Source: Anaerolineales bacterium UBA5069
GTDB lineage: Bacteria; Chloroflexota; Anaerolineae; Caldilineales; Caldilineaceae
Direction: 5' to 3'
Assembly (NCBI GenBank): GCA_002415895.1
Contig: DIAV01000154.1
Span: forward strand, 10,229 to 16,723
DNA length: 6,495 nucleotides
In this document: piece after piece, positions 1 to 6,185 of the stretch
Position numbering within the stretch: position 1 is the first letter of the stretch
Layout of the letters: every line of letters starts with the position of its first letter
Translations under genes and position numbers: made by a program
The notes under the pieces: model-generated
What the model saw: the letters and a program-made list of their open reading frames with translations, nothing else
Told to the model about the DNA's origin: nothing
Database searches by the model: none

Positions 1-63
1 GGCAAGTGGTAAAAGGCAAGTGGTAAATGGTAAATGGTAAATGGTAAATGGTAAATGGTGATT
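1..63. repeat. Heptanucleotide tandem repeat, GGTAAAT units
   Basis: Nine consecutive 7-base units run in strict register from the first base of the window. Units 4 to 8 (22-56) are five perfect copies of GGTAAAT. Units 1 and 3 read GGCAAGT, unit 2 reads GGTAAAA, and unit 9 reads GGTGATT. The array ends about 10 bases beyond the stop codon of the IolE-like gene and probably continues past the left edge. Read on the minus strand the unit is ATTTACC. The degenerate units sit at the two ends and the perfect units in the middle, as expected for an array that expands by slippage. Short heptad arrays of this kind are known from cyanobacteria and other bacterial genomes as intergenic repeats. No function is evident here. 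Confidence 0.9.
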
Positions 64-72
64 GGCCGCCGG

Positions 73-1002
73 CTACAGGCCGATCGACTGCAAATACTCC
101 CGATTGCGCAAGGCGCTCTCAAAGGGCATGCCCATGCCGGGCAGAACATCCTGCTCCACCGTGATGTAGCCGCTGTAGCGGCGGCGCTGCAACCAGCCGT
201 AGACGGCGGCGAAATCGACGCAGCCCTTGCCGAGTTCGCAGAAGACGCCATTGCGCACAGCCCCAAAGTAATCCCACTCTTCGGCGTGCGCCCTGGCCAT
301 AACCTGGGGATCGCAGTCCTTGAAGTGCATGTACCAGATGCGGTCGGCAAAGCGGTTGAGCGCGGCGACAATGCCCTGACAACTGCCCGCGCCAAAGGCA
401 AAATGGCCTGTGTCGAAAACGAGGCCCAGAACAGATGGGTCCGTGCGCGCAAGCAATTGGGCAATCTCGCTTTCCGTTTCAATGTAGCCGGCGCAGTGGT
501 GGTGAAAGACAGTGCGCAGTCCGGTTGCGCGCAGCACCGCCTCGGCAATTTGGGAAGCGCCGCTGGCGAAGGTATCCATTTGTTCTGACGTCAGGCCCAT
601 GGCGGGCGTCACGCGTCCTGCATTCTGTGTGCGCAAAGGGATTGTGCCATTGTTGTCGGCCAGCACGAGATAGGGTGCGACGCGTTGGTCAAGGCGCGTC
701 GCCGCTGCTTCAAGCAGTGTCGCCGTGCGGACGGCCACGGCTTCGCCGTCCGCGTGCGCGGCCGGATCGGCAAGGGCCACGGGCACAAATGCGCCGGTCA
801 GCGTAAGGCCGCGGTCCACCAGCGCAATCGCGAGGAGATCGGGGTCTGTGGGCATGTAGCCCCAATCACCCAACTCGGTGCCGGTGTAGCCGGTGCCGCC
901 CAACTCATCAAGCATGCGCGCGAAGCCAATTGGCTCAGCGGCAAGCCCTTCAAATTCCAAAGATCCCCATGAACAGGGGGCGTTGCCTACGAGGATGTTC
1001 AT
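73..1002 (-). CDS. iolE: IolE-like inosose dehydratase, xylose isomerase-like TIM barrel
   Basis: This 309-residue protein belongs to the sugar-phosphate isomerase/epimerase (AP endonuclease 2-like) TIM-barrel superfamily and most resembles IolE, which dehydrates 2-keto-myo-inositol (scyllo-inosose) in cytoplasmic inositol catabolism. IolE-like blocks appear in order: an N-terminal NAPCSWG strand, GTELG near 41-45, FHHHCAG at 166-172, VFDTGH at 195-200, YMHFKD at 224-229, a GAVRNGVF block near 247-254, and ITVEQD at 280-285. By family analogy the divalent-metal ligands would be a His of the HHH triplet, Asp197, His226 and Glu283. The start is the ATG at 1002, because AGGAG lies 6 bases upstream (1009-1013). 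The open frame continues to 1200, but the extra 66 residues overlap mmsA and look non-conserved. It lies about 80 bases downstream of mmsA. The family assignment is strong. The substrate is inferred, since IolE paralogues acting on other keto-sugars exist. Confidence 0.85.
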   Translation of the reverse strand: MNILVGNAPCSWGSLEFEGLAAEPIGFARMLDELGGTGYTGTELGDWGYMPTDPDLLAIALVDRGLTLTGAFVPVALADPAAHADGEAVAVRTATLLEAAATRLDQRVAPYLVLADNNGTIPLRTQNAGRVTPAMGLTSEQMDTFASGASQIAEAVLRATGLRTVFHHHCAGYIETESEIAQLLARTDPSVLGLVFDTGHFAFGAGSCQGIVAALNRFADRIWYMHFKDCDPQVMARAHAEEWDYFGAVRNGVFCELGKGCVDFAAVYGWLQRRRYSGYITVEQDVLPGMGMPFESALRNREYLQSIGL

Positions 1003-1008
1003 TGCAGA

Positions 1009-1013
1009 CTCCT
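1009..1013 (-). promoter_or_regulatory. Shine-Dalgarno site of the iolE-like gene
   Basis: The minus strand reads AGGAG, then six bases, then the ATG at 1002. This site decides between the 1002 start and the longer open frame that begins at 1200 inside mmsA. Confidence 0.75.
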
Positions 1014-1035
1014 GGGGATTGGGCGGCGGGCAGCC

Positions 1036-1061
1036 GCGCATGGGCCGTGGGCGCCATGCGC
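1036..1061 (-). promoter_or_regulatory. Intercistronic stem-loop between mmsA and iolE-like gene
   Basis: An 8-bp perfect inverted repeat pairs GCGCATGG (1036-1043) with CCATGCGC (1054-1061). Inside it GCC (1044-1046) can pair with GGC (1050-1052), leaving a GTG loop and one bulged G. The stem starts about 22 bases after the mmsA stop codon and ends before the Shine-Dalgarno site of the next gene. No T-run follows on the transcribed strand, so it is not a typical intrinsic terminator. It may protect the mmsA 3' end or mark an RNA processing site. The structure is seen directly; the role is inferred. Confidence 0.5.
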
Positions 1062-1082
1062 AACGAGTCCCGACGGCCGCGT

Positions 1083-2567
1083 CTAGAATTGCCGGCTCCA
1101 GTCCTGGGGCCAGCGCTCGATAACGACTTTGGTTTGCGTGTAGAACTCTATGCCGTGATGGGCCTGCGCGTGCAGGTCGCCAAAGAAGCTTTCGCTCCAC
1201 CCCGAGAAGGGGAAGAAGGCCATGGGGGCGGCCACACCAATGTTGATGCCGATGTTGCCGGCAATGGCTTCGTAGCGGAACTTGCGCGCGGCGGCCCCGC
1301 TGTTGGTGAAGATGCAGGCCATGTTGCCGTAGGCGCGGTCGTTGACGAGGGCAATGGCATCTTCAATTGTGGCCGCGTGCATGAGGCTAAGCACGGGGCC
1401 AAAGATTTCCGTGCGCGCCAGTGCGCCGGTGGGCGCAACGTCGGTCAGCACGGTGGGGAAGACGAAGGCGCCATCCGCATAGCCCGCAACGGCGCGGCTG
1501 CGGCCATCTACAAGCAGATTGGCGCCTTCCTGCGCGCCTGCGCTGATGATGGATTCAATGCGTTGCTTGCTTTCATTGGTGATCACCGGCCCCATCTGCA
1601 CGCCTTCATTCAGCCCGTAGCCAACTGTGCGCGAGGTGGCGGCATCGGCAATCATCTCGGTAAAGGTGGAGCGGGCGTCGCCCACGGTAATCGCAACAGA
1701 GGCCGCGAGGCAGCGCTGCCCCGCACAGCCAAAGGCCGAATCGGCCATAATGCGCGTCGTCATCTCCATGTCGGCATCCGGTAGAATCACAACGGGGTTC
1801 TTGGCCCCGCCCTGACACTGCGCGCGCTTGCCATTGGCCGTGGCGCGGCTGTAGATGTAGCGTGCGACAGGCGTGGACCCCACAAAGGAAACCGCCTTGA
1901 TGCGCGGATGATCGAGGATGGCATCCACCGTTTCCTTGCCGCCGTGCACAAGCTGCACAACGCCGGCGGGGAAACCCGCCTGCTCCACCAGCGCAATCAG
2001 CTTCTGCGCCGAGGCGGGCACCTTTTCGCTGGGCTTGAGGATGAAGCAATTGCCCGTGGCCACGGCATAGGGCAGGAACCAGAGGGGGATCATGCCCGGG
2101 AAATTGAAGGGGGTGATACAGGCGACGACGCCCAGCGGCTGGCGGATCATGTGCTCATCAATGCCGGGCGCAATGTCCTCGTTGTTGACGCCCTGCATGA
2201 GGATGGGCGCGCCGCATGCAACCTCCACATTCTCAATCCCGCGCCGCAGTTCGGCAACCGCTTCAGCGTAGGTCTTGCCGCACTCCTGCGTGATCATGCG
2301 CGCGATGTCGTCCAGATTCTGCTCGAGCAGCGCCTTGAAGCGGAAGAGGTACTGGATGCGCTCGGTAACAGGGACGCGCCGCCACAGGAGAAAGGCCGCC
2401 TGCGCGGCATCGGCCGCCTGCGCGACTTCGCCGCCAGGCGACAGGGGCACGTGGCCAATCACCTGAGCCGTGGCGGGGTTGGTCACGTCAAGGAATGTAG
2501 CAGCAGAGGACTTTATCCACGCGCCGTTGATGTAATTAAGCAGTGTACCGTTGCTGGTTGCGTTCAT
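1083..2567 (-). CDS. mmsA: CoA-acylating (methyl)malonate-semialdehyde dehydrogenase
   Basis: This 494-residue aldehyde dehydrogenase is the usual length for the MmsA/IolA family. These enzymes oxidise methylmalonate semialdehyde to propionyl-CoA, or malonate semialdehyde to acetyl-CoA, using NAD+ and CoA with loss of CO2. Visible motifs are PFNFP at 153-157 (Asn155, oxyanion hole), KPSE at 178-181 (cofactor binding), FVGST at 228-232, GQRC at 283-286 with the catalytic Cys286, and EIFGP at 387-391. The segment that in hydrolytic ALDHs carries the general-base Glu (LELGGK) reads CQGGAKN here (251-257), without that Glu, as in the CoA-dependent MmsA/IolA group. RRGIENVE at 108-115 matches the conserved arginine block of that group. 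The residue after GAKN is Pro rather than the His I expect. The start is well supported by AAGGGA seven bases upstream. With an IolE-like gene next door an IolA role in inositol breakdown is likely, but valine catabolism is possible. Confidence 0.95.
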   Translation of the reverse strand: MNATSNGTLLNYINGAWIKSSAATFLDVTNPATAQVIGHVPLSPGGEVAQAADAAQAAFLLWRRVPVTERIQYLFRFKALLEQNLDDIARMITQECGKTYAEAVAELRRGIENVEVACGAPILMQGVNNEDIAPGIDEHMIRQPLGVVACITPFNFPGMIPLWFLPYAVATGNCFILKPSEKVPASAQKLIALVEQAGFPAGVVQLVHGGKETVDAILDHPRIKAVSFVGSTPVARYIYSRATANGKRAQCQGGAKNPVVILPDADMEMTTRIMADSAFGCAGQRCLAASVAITVGDARSTFTEMIADAATSRTVGYGLNEGVQMGPVITNESKQRIESIISAGAQEGANLLVDGRSRAVAGYADGAFVFPTVLTDVAPTGALARTEIFGPVLSLMHAATIEDAIALVNDRAYGNMACIFTNSGAAARKFRYEAIAGNIGINIGVAAPMAFFPFSGWSESFFGDLHAQAHHGIEFYTQTKVVIERWPQDWSRQF

Positions 2568-2574
2568 TTGTGAG

Positions 2575-2580
2575 TCCCTT
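2575..2580 (-). promoter_or_regulatory. Shine-Dalgarno site of mmsA
   Basis: The minus strand reads AAGGGA followed by seven bases and the ATG at 2567. The 41-base gap to the upstream methyltransferase shows no promoter or terminator, which supports co-transcription. Confidence 0.65.
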
Positions 2581-2608
2581 TTTGTTCCATGCGAAGAAGG
2601 CAGGTGCG

Positions 2609-3451
2609 CTAGGGCGACACATGAGCGTCGCGCGCAATTCTGCCGAAATAAAGTTCGGTTGTGTAGTCGTACTGGACATAGCCTTCATGTTCGTAGCGAG
2701 CAAAGAGATCGGCAAGCGCGGCGCGCAGAGCAGGCGCGCGCGCGTCTGCAGCGTGCGGTGCATAGGAGGAGGAGAAGGTGCGTCCGGCAAGCCCTGCGTT
2801 GTCCAACAATTGGCTGTATGGAAAAGTGTGGTAGCTGAATGCGCCATCGGCAAACATGGACGCAAGCTGGTGATTGGCAACGTGTTCATGGCTGACGCGT
2901 TGATAGTCGGGCGCAACGCTGTGCACAAGTGCCTCGTACTCGGCCATGAAGGGCGAGAGATCGAGGTGGCGGCTGTTCCAGAAAAGCGCCACCCAGCCTG
3001 TGGGGCGCAGAATCCGCGCCCATTCGGTGCGCGTAGGGTCGCGTTCAAACCAGTGAAAGGCCTGCCCGGCAACAACATAGTCAACCGATGCGTCCGGCAG
3101 CGTCGTCGCTTCGGCAGTGCCTGCGACAGCGGTGAAACGGGGGTGCTTTGCAAGATAGGTGGCGCCGGCGGCGCGCATGGCGCTGTTTGGCTCAACGCCC
3201 CACACCCGATTGCCGTTCTCGAGAAACATTTCGGCCGAGAAGCCCGTGCCGGAGCCAATGTCCGCAACCACACTTACGGGTGTGAGTCCCGTATCCCTGC
3301 GCAGCGTGTCCAGAATTGTGGCGGGGTAGCGGGGACGGTAGCGCACATAATCGCCCACACGGTCGGTGAAGCGGTTGGTGGGGTCGAAATCGGCAACGTT
3401 GCGTGTCATCGCTTCACTCTGTACCATGCACTGTTTCATGCAAAGTTTCAT
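2609..3451 (-). CDS. Class I SAM-dependent methyltransferase
   Basis: This is a cytoplasmic methyltransferase of the Methyltransf_11/25 type, 280 residues from the chosen start. Motif [10 protein letters not shown] at 62-70, is the S-adenosylmethionine-binding glycine loop. The acidic residue after strand 2 is Glu87 in GVEP. The stretch at 111-135, with GTAE, LPD, SVDYV and GQAFHWF, is typical of a common group of uncharacterised methyltransferases whose N-terminus also carries an NRFTDRV-like block, here at 26-32. The C-terminal half shows no motif that names a substrate. The ATG at 3451 overlaps the stop of the acetyltransferase gene as ATGA, hence this start. The open frame reaches back to 3472, and ATGs at 3439, 3427 and 3409 are in frame. 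The 3409 start gives the N-terminus closest to family members. It is probably co-translated with the acetyltransferase. Target unknown. Confidence 0.88.
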   Translation of the reverse strand: MKLCMKQCMVQSEAMTRNVADFDPTNRFTDRVGDYVRYRPRYPATILDTLRRDTGLTPVSVVADIGSGTGFSAEMFLENGNRVWGVEPNSAMRAAGATYLAKHPRFTAVAGTAEATTLPDASVDYVVAGQAFHWFERDPTRTEWARILRPTGWVALFWNSRHLDLSPFMAEYEALVHSVAPDYQRVSHEHVANHQLASMFADGAFSYHTFPYSQLLDNAGLAGRTFSSSYAPHAADARAPALRAALADLFARYEHEGYVQYDYTTELYFGRIARDAHVSP

Positions 3452-3456
3452 GCAAT
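3421..3456. repeat. 12-base triple tandem repeat at gene junction
   Basis: Three 12-base units lie in register at 3421-3432, 3433-3444 and 3445-3456. On the plus strand they read GTACCATGCACT, GTTTCATGCAAA and GTTTCATGCAAT. The last two differ at one base; the first is more diverged. Read on the minus strand each unit carries TGCATG, so the array supplies three in-frame ATGs (3451, 3439, 3427) and would encode [12 protein letters not shown] at the start of the methyltransferase. The stop codon of the acetyltransferase (3448-3450) lies inside the array. Confidence 0.8.
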
Positions 3457-4233
3457 CAAATGGGTCATCCATACGTTGGGTTCAACGTAGTGCCCACGGT
3501 CGGCCGCGCGGTCGATGGCGACAGGGGCCAACCCGCCAGGGAAGGCGTAGGCGCCAGAGGTGGGGAACTCCATGCCCGTCCAGCGCTGCCATTCGTCTAC
3601 AGTGCCCACAATCTGCATGCTGCGGCGGCAGGGGCCAGCAATGCGCGCGCCCAGCCGTTGGTGGGTGCGCAGCCACGGGTCAAATGCCAGCCCCTGGGCG
3701 GTGGTGCGCGCCATGTATTCCTCAATCGGCTGATTGGGGAATTCGGCCTTGCGCGTGGGGCGCACTGGGGCGATCATGCGGTTGATGCCGGCGCGGCGTC
3801 CCAACTCCTTCATCGCGCGCACCATCACGGCGCTGAGGCCGCGGCTGCGGGCCGAGGGCGCCACGGTGATGCTCAGCGCGCCCAGCGTGCGTGCAGGCCG
3901 TGCGGCGGCGAGGTCGTCCGCCGCACGCACCATTTCCCAGTGCCAGCCCGTATCGGGCAGCGTACGCTCGTCCTCATCCCAGGCGAGCGTGCAGGCGTTA
4001 CCGGCGGCCAACGGCCTACCCAGGTCCGCATCGTAGAGCACAAACTGGAACTGCGGCCAGCGTGCGTAGATGCCCATCCAGTCGGAGGGCGGCGGCTCAT
4101 CGCTGGCAACGTGGCCATCTATGATGAACGCGGGCCATACGACATCGATCAGTGCCTGGATCTCGTCCTCGAGCGCAGGGTCATCGGCCACGGTGCGGAT
4201 TGTGTAGCCCTCGAACTGCATGGGTAGGTTCAC
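3448..4233 (-). CDS. GNAT-family N-acetyltransferase-like protein
   Basis: This 261-residue protein has one recognisable GNAT signature. The segment LSITVAPSARSRGLSAVMV at 120-138 fits the acetyl-CoA-binding motif A: a beta strand, then R-x-R-G-L-S as a variant of the R/Q-x-x-G-x-G/A loop, then a helix. Around it are conserved-looking blocks: APVRPTRK at 155-162, FDPWLRTHQRLGARI at 184-198 and a Trp-rich region near 215-219. These suggest a specific but uncharacterised subgroup of larger-than-usual GNAT proteins. The substrate cannot be told. The GTG at 4233 overlaps the ATPase stop (GTGA), and GGGAGA lies nine bases upstream. An in-frame ATG at 4221 is an alternative start with no clear ribosome-binding site. 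It probably depends on translational coupling with the ATPase. There is no signal peptide or membrane segment, so it should be cytoplasmic. Confidence 0.75.
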   Translation of the reverse strand: MNLPMQFEGYTIRTVADDPALEDEIQALIDVVWPAFIIDGHVASDEPPPSDWMGIYARWPQFQFVLYDADLGRPLAAGNACTLAWDEDERTLPDTGWHWEMVRAADDLAAARPARTLGALSITVAPSARSRGLSAVMVRAMKELGRRAGINRMIAPVRPTRKAEFPNQPIEEYMARTTAQGLAFDPWLRTHQRLGARIAGPCRRSMQIVGTVDEWQRWTGMEFPTSGAYAFPGGLAPVAIDRAADRGHYVEPNVWMTHLIA

Positions 4234-5015
4234 TGTTCGCGCTCTCCCGTAATCATCGCGCCGAGGTCACTTTCGGTCAAAGAACCGCCCGGATAATCGC
4301 CCACCTTGCGACCGTGGCGAATGATGGTGTATCTGTCGGCCACCTTGGAGACGTGATGCAGATTGTGACTGATGAAAATCACAGCCATGCCCCGCTCTTT
4401 CGCGCGCACTGTATAGTGTAGCACCTTTTCCGTTTCGCCTACGGAAAGCGCCGAGGTCGGTTCGTCGAGGATAAGCAGCGACGCGCCAAAGTGGACGGCA
4501 CGGCCAATGGCAATCGACTGACGTTCGCCGCCCGACAGCTTGGCCACAGGTTCTGTCACCGAGCGGCCCGTGGAGAATTTTTCAATGCCGATGTCGTGCA
4601 GCGCCTCTTCGGTGCGCGTGTTCATCTCGCCCAGACGCATGAAGCGCAGCGGGCCAACGCCGGTTGTGACCTCGCGCCCGAGGAAGAAGTTGCGTGTTAC
4701 GCTCATCAGGTTGACGAGGGCAAGGTCCTGATAAACGGTCTCAATGCCCAGCGCGCGCGCCTGGGCGGGCGAGCGAATGTTGACGACGGCCCCATTGATG
4801 CGAATTTCGCCGCTGGTGGCGGGAAAGATGCCCGTGAGAATTTTGATGAGCGTGGATTTGCCCGCGCCATTGTCGCCAAGCAGCGCACAGACCTCACCGC
4901 GGCGCACTGCGAAATCCACACCTTCGAGCGCGCTGACAGTGCCAAAGCGTTTGCTTATCGCACGCATTTCGACTACAGGCGGCGCGCCGTTCACTGCTTC
5001 AGTGGCCATACGCAT
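4230..5015 (-). CDS. Sugar ABC transporter ATP-binding protein (FrcA-type)
   Basis: This is the cytoplasmic ATPase of a carbohydrate-uptake ABC importer, with one nucleotide-binding domain of about 261 residues, like FrcA and unlike the tandem-domain RbsA or MglA. Numbered from the 5015 start: Walker A GDNGAGKST at 47-55, Q-loop Gln96 in VYQDLAL, signature LSGGERQ at 160-166, Walker B LLILDEP at 180-186, and switch His217. All residues needed for ATP hydrolysis are present, and it would work as a homodimer on the permease. The start is uncertain. The frame stays open up to a TTG at 5063, and ATGs at 5015, 5009 and 4967 are candidates, none with a good Shine-Dalgarno site. I chose 5015 because it gives the usual FrcA-like length. 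The permease gene ends at 5079, and the stop overlaps the next gene by four bases. Confidence 0.93.
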   Translation of the reverse strand: MRMATEAVNGAPPVVEMRAISKRFGTVSALEGVDFAVRRGEVCALLGDNGAGKSTLIKILTGIFPATSGEIRINGAVVNIRSPAQARALGIETVYQDLALVNLMSVTRNFFLGREVTTGVGPLRFMRLGEMNTRTEEALHDIGIEKFSTGRSVTEPVAKLSGGERQSIAIGRAVHFGASLLILDEPTSALSVGETEKVLHYTVRAKERGMAVIFISHNLHHVSKVADRYTIIRHGRKVGDYPGGSLTESDLGAMITGEREQ

Positions 5016-5078
5016 ATCCAATTGGGTTGAGCTCGCGGGCAAGGTGGATTGTTCTTGTACCAAAACGCATTTGTGCTG

Positions 5079-6101
5079 TTACGCACGGTTGCGAATGACA
5101 TTGTTAAGGATGGCCGCAGCCACAATGGTGACGCCCACAATGGCGTCGAAGTTGTCCGCTGCGATGATGTCGAGCAGCACGACGCCCGTGCGCAACATGC
5201 TGATGAGCAGCACGCCGAAGAGCGCGCCAATAATGCTGCCGTAGCCGCCTGTGAGCAGTGTGCCGCCCACGACGGCTGCGGCAATGGCCTTGAGTTCTTC
5301 ACCCGTGCCTGTGGCAATGCGCACTGTCTTGAACTGGGCAAAGAGCAGAATGCCCGCCACGCCGGCCAGTACGGACGACCACATGAAGGCCAGCAATTTA
5401 GTGCGCACAACGGGCACGCCCTGCGCAGCGGCCGAGTCGCGATTGCCGCCCACGGCGAAGATATGATTGCCAAAGCGGGTGCGCACGAGCACAAACTGAA
5501 AAATCGCCACCAGCCCCAGCCACCAGACAATTGACGAGCGGAAGTTGGCGCCAGCGTACAGGTCGGCCAGCGTGGCAAGTCTGCCATTGAGCCACGCGAA
5601 GGCGGGTGGGCTTTCGGTAATCTGCAAGACCTGCCCGCCCGAGTAGGCCCACACCAGGCCGGTGAAGATGAAGGCCGTGCCCAAAGTGACAATAAACGAG
5701 GGCATTTGCGCCTTGACGACGATGAAACCGTTGATCAAACCCATGAGCGCGCAGATGGCAAGCGCCAGCGGTATGGCCAGCCACGGGCCGCCGCCGTTCA
5801 TCATGTAGAAGCCAAAGACAAAGCCGCTCATGGCCATGACAGGGCCGACAGAGAGATCAAACTCCCCGGCGATCATCAACTGCGTTACGCCAATGGCAAT
5901 GATGCCGGTGAGTGTGGCCGCGTTGACAATGCCTGCAATCGAACGCAGCGTGAAGAAGTTGGGCACGACGATTGCGAAGAGGATAAAAAGCACAACCAAC
6001 GTGACGCCGGGGCCAAAGGCGGGGGAACGCAAAATCGCCGCTCGAGGGCGGTTGTGGGCAACGGGTGGCGGTGTTTGCGTGGTGGCTGTCAATGCGCGCA
6101 T
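5079..6101 (-). CDS. Sugar ABC transporter permease (RbsC/FrcC-type)
   Basis: This is an inner-membrane permease of the BPD_transp_2 family (RbsC, XylH, FrcC), which forms the channel of importers for ribose, fructose, xylose or inositol. It has 340 residues from the chosen start, the usual size. A cytoplasmic N-terminus of about 30 residues is followed by roughly eight to ten hydrophobic segments, the first near 31-49. Family motifs are GEFDLSVG at 79-86, the cytoplasmic loop FGNHIFAVGGNRDSAAAQGV at 210-229 that contacts the ATPase, and the glycine-rich GGTLLTGGYGSIIGALFG at 279-296. The ATG at 6101 is preferred. The frame can be read from a GTG at 6140, but that codon sits inside the intergenic hairpin and adds 13 unconserved residues. 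The only ribosome-binding-like sequence, GGGGAAG, lies 11 bases upstream and is inside the hairpin. Sequence does not fix the sugar; the iol-like genes downstream suggest inositol. Confidence 0.94.
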   Translation of the reverse strand: MRALTATTQTPPPVAHNRPRAAILRSPAFGPGVTLVVLFILFAIVVPNFFTLRSIAGIVNAATLTGIIAIGVTQLMIAGEFDLSVGPVMAMSGFVFGFYMMNGGGPWLAIPLALAICALMGLINGFIVVKAQMPSFIVTLGTAFIFTGLVWAYSGGQVLQITESPPAFAWLNGRLATLADLYAGANFRSSIVWWLGLVAIFQFVLVRTRFGNHIFAVGGNRDSAAAQGVPVVRTKLLAFMWSSVLAGVAGILLFAQFKTVRIATGTGEELKAIAAAVVGGTLLTGGYGSIIGALFGVLLISMLRTGVVLLDIIAADNFDAIVGVTIVAAAILNNVIRNRA

Positions 6102-6112
6102 TTCAGTGTGCA

Positions 6113-6150
6113 CTTCCCCGGTGTGCACAACGCCGTGCACACCGGGGAAG
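6113..6150 (-). promoter_or_regulatory. Perfect 16-bp intergenic hairpin before the permease gene
   Basis: The arms at 6113-6128 (CTTCCCCGGTGTGCAC on the plus strand) and 6135-6150 are perfectly complementary, separated by a 6-base loop (6129-6134). The hairpin lies between the receptor stop codon (6186) and the permease ATG (6101). No T-run follows, so a classic intrinsic terminator is unlikely. In many sugar importers a hairpin here stabilises the receptor mRNA and lowers translation of the membrane component. The 3' arm of the RNA stem includes GGGGAAG, the only candidate Shine-Dalgarno site of the permease. The hairpin is seen directly; the regulatory role is inferred. Confidence 0.8.
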
Positions 6151-6185
6151 CAGATTCCAGGGCAGCAGTGGCCTGGGGAGCGAGT

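Noticed and set aside
1..63. The heptad array as a CRISPR array or replication-origin iterons
   Set aside because: The units are 7 bases and contiguous with no spacers, unlike CRISPR, and there is no replication gene or DnaA-type site nearby.
55..588. Plus-strand open frame of 177 codons opposite the iolE-like gene
   Set aside because: It is antisense to the metal-site blocks of the IolE-like protein, begins in the heptad repeat, and has no recognisable fold signature.
1003..1200. N-terminal extension of the iolE-like reading frame, up to an alternative start at 1200
   Set aside because: It overlaps the end of mmsA by more than 100 bases, is rich in Arg and Pro with no family match, and a good Shine-Dalgarno site precedes the ATG at 1002.
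930..1784. Plus-strand open frame of 284 codons opposite mmsA
   Set aside because: It is antisense to a well-conserved aldehyde dehydrogenase and has low-complexity Gly/Ala/Arg composition without a domain.
2543..3490. Long plus-strand open frame of 315 codons opposite the methyltransferase
   Set aside because: It lies antisense to a gene with clear SAM-binding motifs, and its translation shows no recognisable domain. Long antisense frames are common in GC-rich DNA.
3403..4227. Plus-strand open frame of 274 codons opposite the acetyltransferase
   Set aside because: It mirrors the acetyltransferase gene almost end to end and has no motif. It is treated as a composition-driven shadow.
6102..6140. 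Upstream GTG start for the permease at 6140
   Set aside because: The codon lies within the perfect inverted repeat and would add residues unlike the family N-terminus. The ATG at 6101 gives the usual length.
6157..6176. Second small inverted repeat (CCAGG/CCTGG) after the receptor stop codon
   Set aside because: It has only five base pairs with a 10-base loop, which is expected by chance in GC-rich DNA, and no T-run follows.
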